Shown: piece by piece, positions 5,496 through 8,009 of the stretch
Numbering within the stretch: position 1 is the stretch's first letter
How the letters are laid out: the number at the start of each line of letters is the position of its first letter
NCBI GenBank assembly: GCA_041477005.1
Contig: JBGOUJ010000362.1
Location: 1-8,009 of the forward strand
Reading direction: 5' to 3'
Source of the DNA: JBGOUJ01 sp041477005
GTDB taxonomy: Bacteria > Acidobacteriota > Terriglobia > Bryobacterales > JACQDG01
DNA length: 8,009 bases
Notes under the pieces: generated by a model
Seen by the model: the letters and a program-made list of their open reading frames with translations, nothing else
Told to the model about the DNA's origin: nothing
Database searches by the model: none
Made by a program: the position numbers and the translations under genes

Positions 5496-6713
5496 ATGAA
5501 GTTATTCCGTGGTCTGTCTCGCCGGACGTTTTTCAAGACCGGATACCTATTTCCTATCGGCGGCGCCGGCCTCAGCCGGGCTGCGGTCCAGCCGCCGGCC
5601 GACATCTACCGCCAGCTCGGCGTCCGCACGTTCATCAACGCCGTCGGAACCATCACCACCCTGGGCGGCACGCTCGTCTCCCCCGAAGTCCGCCAGGCGA
5701 TGGACCAGGCCTCCCGCAACTTCGTCCCCATCCACGAGCTCCAGGAAAAGGTCGGCAAGCGCCTGGCCGAGCTCACCGGCGCCGAAGCTGCGTTCGTCAC
5801 CTGCGGCGCCTCGGCCGGCCTCTGCCTCGCCACTTGCGCCGTCACCGCCGGCAAAGACCCGGTCAAGATGAACCAGTTGCCCGACCTCACCGGCATGAAG
5901 AGCGAGATGATCATCCAGAAGGCCCACCGCAGCTCCTACGACCACGCCTTCCGCATGGTTGGCGTCAAGCTGGTCGAGGTGGAAACCGCCGACGAAATCC
6001 GCCGTGCCATCAACGAGAAGACGGCGGCCATCGCCATGGTCCTCAGCCACAACAGCCTGGGCCATAAGGTCGAGCTCGACGAGCTGATCTCCATCGCCCA
6101 CGGCGCCAAGCTTCCGGTGATCCTCGACGCTGCCGCCGAGGTCCCGCCCGCCGAGAACCTCGGAAAGTTCGTCAAGATGGGCGCCGACCTGGTCGCCTTC
6201 AGCGGCGGCAAGAACCTCCGCGGCCCGCAATGCGGCGGCCTGCTCCTCGGCCGCAAGGACCTGATCGCCGCCGCCTACGCCAACAGCTCTCCCAACAACC
6301 ACTTCGCCCGCATCGCCAAGGTCGGCAAAGAGGAAATCGTCGGCATGCTTGCGGCGGTCGAACTTTTTTTGAAAAAAGATCACGCCGCCGAGCGCCGCGA
6401 GTGGTACGCTATGCTCAACCGGGTAAGCGAAAGGCTGAAAGGGGTTCCGACGGTGGTCACGGAGCAGATCCCGAACAACGACTTCAGCCATTCGCCGCGT
6501 CTCTCGGTGCAGTGGGGCGAGGCCAAGATGGGCGTCACGCTCGACCAAATGGTGAAGCGCCTGCGGCAGGGCGACCCGTCCATCGAGGCTAGCGACATGA
6601 CACGCTTCCGCCCGGCCTGGAAAGGCCTGGGCATATTTCCGTACAACCTCCAGCCCGGCGAGGAAATCGTCATCGCCGATCGGGTAAAGCAGATCTTGAC
6701 TCAGAAAGGTTGA
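5496..6713 (+). CDS. SelA/DgaE-like PLP-dependent enzyme with Tat signal
   Basis: A 405-residue fold-type I PLP enzyme in the selenocysteine synthase-like group, which includes D-glucosaminate-6-phosphate ammonia-lyase. The start is ATG at 5496 with GGAGGA 6 nt upstream. The N-terminus carries LSRRTFFKTG (7-16), a close match to the twin-arginine motif, then a short apolar region to about residue 30, implying export of the folded holoenzyme. The mature part begins like its relatives (RTFINAVGTITTLGG, 44-58). D211 in LDAAAEVPP should contact the PLP ring nitrogen, and K239 in SGGKNLRGPQCGG should form the Schiff base. With a signal peptide, an annotation as true SelA (tRNA-dependent, cytosolic) would be wrong; an ammonia-lyase, racemase or aldolase-like reaction on an amino acid or amino sugar is more plausible. 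It is divergent from the amidohydrolase operon. An unusual T7-G-A6 run lies at 6364-6377. Confidence 0.88.
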   Translation: MKLFRGLSRRTFFKTGYLFPIGGAGLSRAAVQPPADIYRQLGVRTFINAVGTITTLGGTLVSPEVRQAMDQASRNFVPIHELQEKVGKRLAELTGAEAAFVTCGASAGLCLATCAVTAGKDPVKMNQLPDLTGMKSEMIIQKAHRSSYDHAFRMVGVKLVEVETADEIRRAINEKTAAIAMVLSHNSLGHKVELDELISIAHGAKLPVILDAAAEVPPAENLGKFVKMGADLVAFSGGKNLRGPQCGGLLLGRKDLIAAAYANSSPNNHFARIAKVGKEEIVGMLAAVELFLKKDHAAERREWYAMLNRVSERLKGVPTVVTEQIPNNDFSHSPRLSVQWGEAKMGVTLDQMVKRLRQGDPSIEASDMTRFRPAWKGLGIFPYNLQPGEEIVIADRVKQILTQKG

Positions 6714-7006
6714 CGGCAGTCCGCAGTTGGCGAGAAATTTGAAGGGTTCATGGCAGCAGCCGTCGCGTTCCACCCCGGGTTGGTGAACTGCGATGGTTGA
6801 GGCCAAGGGTTAGAAACGGGGTCTGACCAAGTACGTCCGTCTTCCGCTTTTGGCGTCCGCCTGGGCCATCCCAGCGCGGTGCAGAACATGGGGGACTTGA
6901 AAGGGTTCCGGCACGTCAGCCACGAAGCTGCGAGCGTTTGGTGTACCTGTTCCCGGGTGCCGGTAGCTCCCGGCTGGCCGTTGCTGGTTCGTAAAAGGAG
7001 ATCACC
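6714..7006. other. Gene-free intergenic region, possible dispersed-repeat remnant
   Basis: About 290 bases between the PLP enzyme and receptor genes. The open frames crossing it on the minus strand are shadows extending from the neighbours. The block at about 6780-6910 resembles low-function intergenic sequence repeated in Solibacter-like genomes, but that is only an impression. GCCGG (6959-6963) pairs with CCGGC (6970-6974) just before the receptor's ribosome binding site, and could be a small leader hairpin. No promoter or intrinsic terminator could be assigned. Confidence 0.4.
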
Positions 7007-8009
7007 ATGAAAACGATGTTTTGCTTGCTGCTGGTCCTGCTGGCTGGGCTGCTCTCTGCCCAGACGCTCGACACGGGGATTCTCGGGACGGTGACCGACC
7101 CCACCGGAGCGGTGGTTTCGGGGGCGGCGGTAACCGTCACCCAACCGGCCACCGGCGTGACCCACAACATCACCACCGACTCGAGCGGTCACTACGAGGT
7201 CCGCTATCTCATACCCGGCGAATACACCGTCGAGGTCAAGGTGCAGGGCTTCCGCACCGAGCGCCGCACCGGCATCGTCGTGCAGATCGCCCAGCAAGCC
7301 CGCATCGACTTCGCTCTCCAGGTCGGCAACATCGTCGAGACCGTCGAGGTGAACTCGGCGGCCCCGCTGCTGCCAACCGAGAACGCTACCCTGGGCGAGG
7401 TGGTCGGCACCGAGCGCATCGTCAACCTGCCGCTGAACGGCCGCAACTTCGCGCAGCTCGCGGTGCTCACGCCCGGCGTCCGGGTGGTCGAGGAAAGCCT
7501 CGGCGTCCGCACCCGCGTCATCGCTAACGGCGTCCGCGACATCGCCATGCAGGTCTCCTTCGATGGCATCACCGCGGTCAACAACCGGCACAACTTCGTC
7601 GTGCTCTATCCTTCCATCGACGCCATCCAGGAGTTCAAGGTCCAGAGCGGAAACTACTCGGCCGAGTATGGCGGCAACGCCGGCGCGAACATCAACGTCC
7701 AGCTCCGCTCCGGCACCAATCAGCTCCACGGCAACGTATTCGAGTTCTTCCGCAACAGCTCTCTCGACGCCCGCGGCTATTTCCGCCCGCAGCCCCTGCC
7801 CAAGGACCTGCTTCGCCGCAATCAGTTCGGAACAGTGGTCTCCGGCCCCATCAAGAAAGACAAGACATTCTTCATGATGGATTACGAGGGCCGCCGGCAG
7901 GCCCAGGAGAGCAGCTCCACCAACATCGTCTTCACGCCCGCCATGCGCCAGGGCGACTTCTCAGCGGTCTCCACCAAGATCACCGACCCGCTCACCGGCG
8001 ATGCTTTTC
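7007..8009 (+). CDS. TonB-dependent receptor with carboxypeptidase-like N-terminal domain (3' end outside window)
   Basis: Outer-membrane receptor, first 334 residues only; the frame is open to the last base, and full-length relatives have about 1000-1200 residues. AAGGAG at 6995-7000 lies 6 nt before the ATG at 7007. A signal peptide (MKTMFCLLLVLLAGLLSAQ, 1-19) leads into a carboxypeptidase-regulatory-like beta-sandwich (about 21-105: GTVTDPTGAVVSGAAVTV, then SSGHYEV and YLIPGEYTVEV). The TonB plug follows, with LPLNGRNFAQL (141-151), IDAIQEFKV (204-212), EYGGNAGANINV (220-231) and RSGTNQLHG (234-242). RRNQFG (270-275) and the first barrel residues come next. This Oar-like architecture is very common in Acidobacteria and usually serves import of polymeric or large substrates. 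No TonB box or ligand can be assigned. It is co-directional with the PLP enzyme gene, but the 293-bp gap suggests its own promoter. Confidence 0.93.
   Translation, partial: MKTMFCLLLVLLAGLLSAQTLDTGILGTVTDPTGAVVSGAAVTVTQPATGVTHNITTDSSGHYEVRYLIPGEYTVEVKVQGFRTERRTGIVVQIAQQARIDFALQVGNIVETVEVNSAAPLLPTENATLGEVVGTERIVNLPLNGRNFAQLAVLTPGVRVVEESLGVRTRVIANGVRDIAMQVSFDGITAVNNRHNFVVLYPSIDAIQEFKVQSGNYSAEYGGNAGANINVQLRSGTNQLHGNVFEFFRNSSLDARGYFRPQPLPKDLLRRNQFGTVVSGPIKKDKTFFMMDYEGRRQAQESSSTNIVFTPAMRQGDFSAVSTKITDPLTGDAF

Noticed and set aside
6365..6371. Programmed -1 frameshift site T-TTT-TTG
   Set aside because: The zero frame continues through the complete enzyme C-terminus, so no frameshift is needed. I see no stimulatory structure beyond the short T/A pairing.
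5547..6806. Long open frame of 419 codons on the minus strand
   Set aside because: It runs antisense through the whole PLP enzyme gene, has low-complexity Gly/Ala/Val/Asp/His composition caused by GC-rich codons, and matches no family.
6701..7729. 342-codon open frame on the minus strand
   Set aside because: It is a mirror of the receptor's N-terminal region (Asp/Val/Gly-rich) extended into the intergenic gap, without start signals or family features.

Overview
The window is GC-rich, gene-dense bacterial DNA that looks acidobacterial, probably close to Bryobacterales/Solibacter. The clearest hint is the truncated gene at the right end: a TonB-dependent receptor with an N-terminal carboxypeptidase-regulatory-like domain and an LPLNGRN plug motif, a type greatly expanded in that phylum. 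The PQQ dehydrogenase, TIGR02603-like cytochrome and Tat-targeted SelA-like enzyme also fit. The taxonomic call is inference from family content only.

Left edge (1-535): a decayed GxxExxY-family gene (in-frame deletion, frameshift, stop) followed by about 300 bases with no recognisable gene. Next (536-2841, + strand) is a two-gene operon. It encodes an exported di-heme c-type cytochrome and, overlapping it by 4 bp, an exported PQQ-dependent alcohol dehydrogenase-type eight-bladed propeller without its own heme. Together they look like a periplasmic oxidation module: the quinoprotein oxidises a substrate and hands electrons to the cytochrome. The active site has an Asp-x-Asp arrangement like that of lanthanide-using quinoproteins.

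Middle (2978-5271, - strand): a second two-gene operon, convergent with the first. The promoter-proximal gene encodes a 207-residue cytosolic-looking protein of unknown function. It overlaps by 4 bp (ATGA) an exported, possibly lipid-anchored amidohydrolase of the N-acyl-D-amino-acid deacylase family. About 220 bp of divergent control region separates this operon from a + strand gene at 5496. That gene encodes a SelA/DgaE-like PLP enzyme carrying an apparent Tat signal, with a good ribosome binding site and an extended -10 promoter.

Right (7007-8009, + strand): the first 334 residues of a TonB-dependent receptor, running off the window, with a strong ribosome binding site. It lies about 290 bp after the PLP gene, in a gap that may hold a dispersed-repeat remnant.

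The most interesting hypothesis is that the amidohydrolase, the unknown protein, the Tat-exported PLP enzyme and possibly the receptor form a cell-envelope catabolic locus for N-acylated D-amino acids or amino sugars. The sequence supports the families, signals and gene arrangement; the pathway is inference. No tRNA, rRNA, CRISPR array or intact mobile element was seen.
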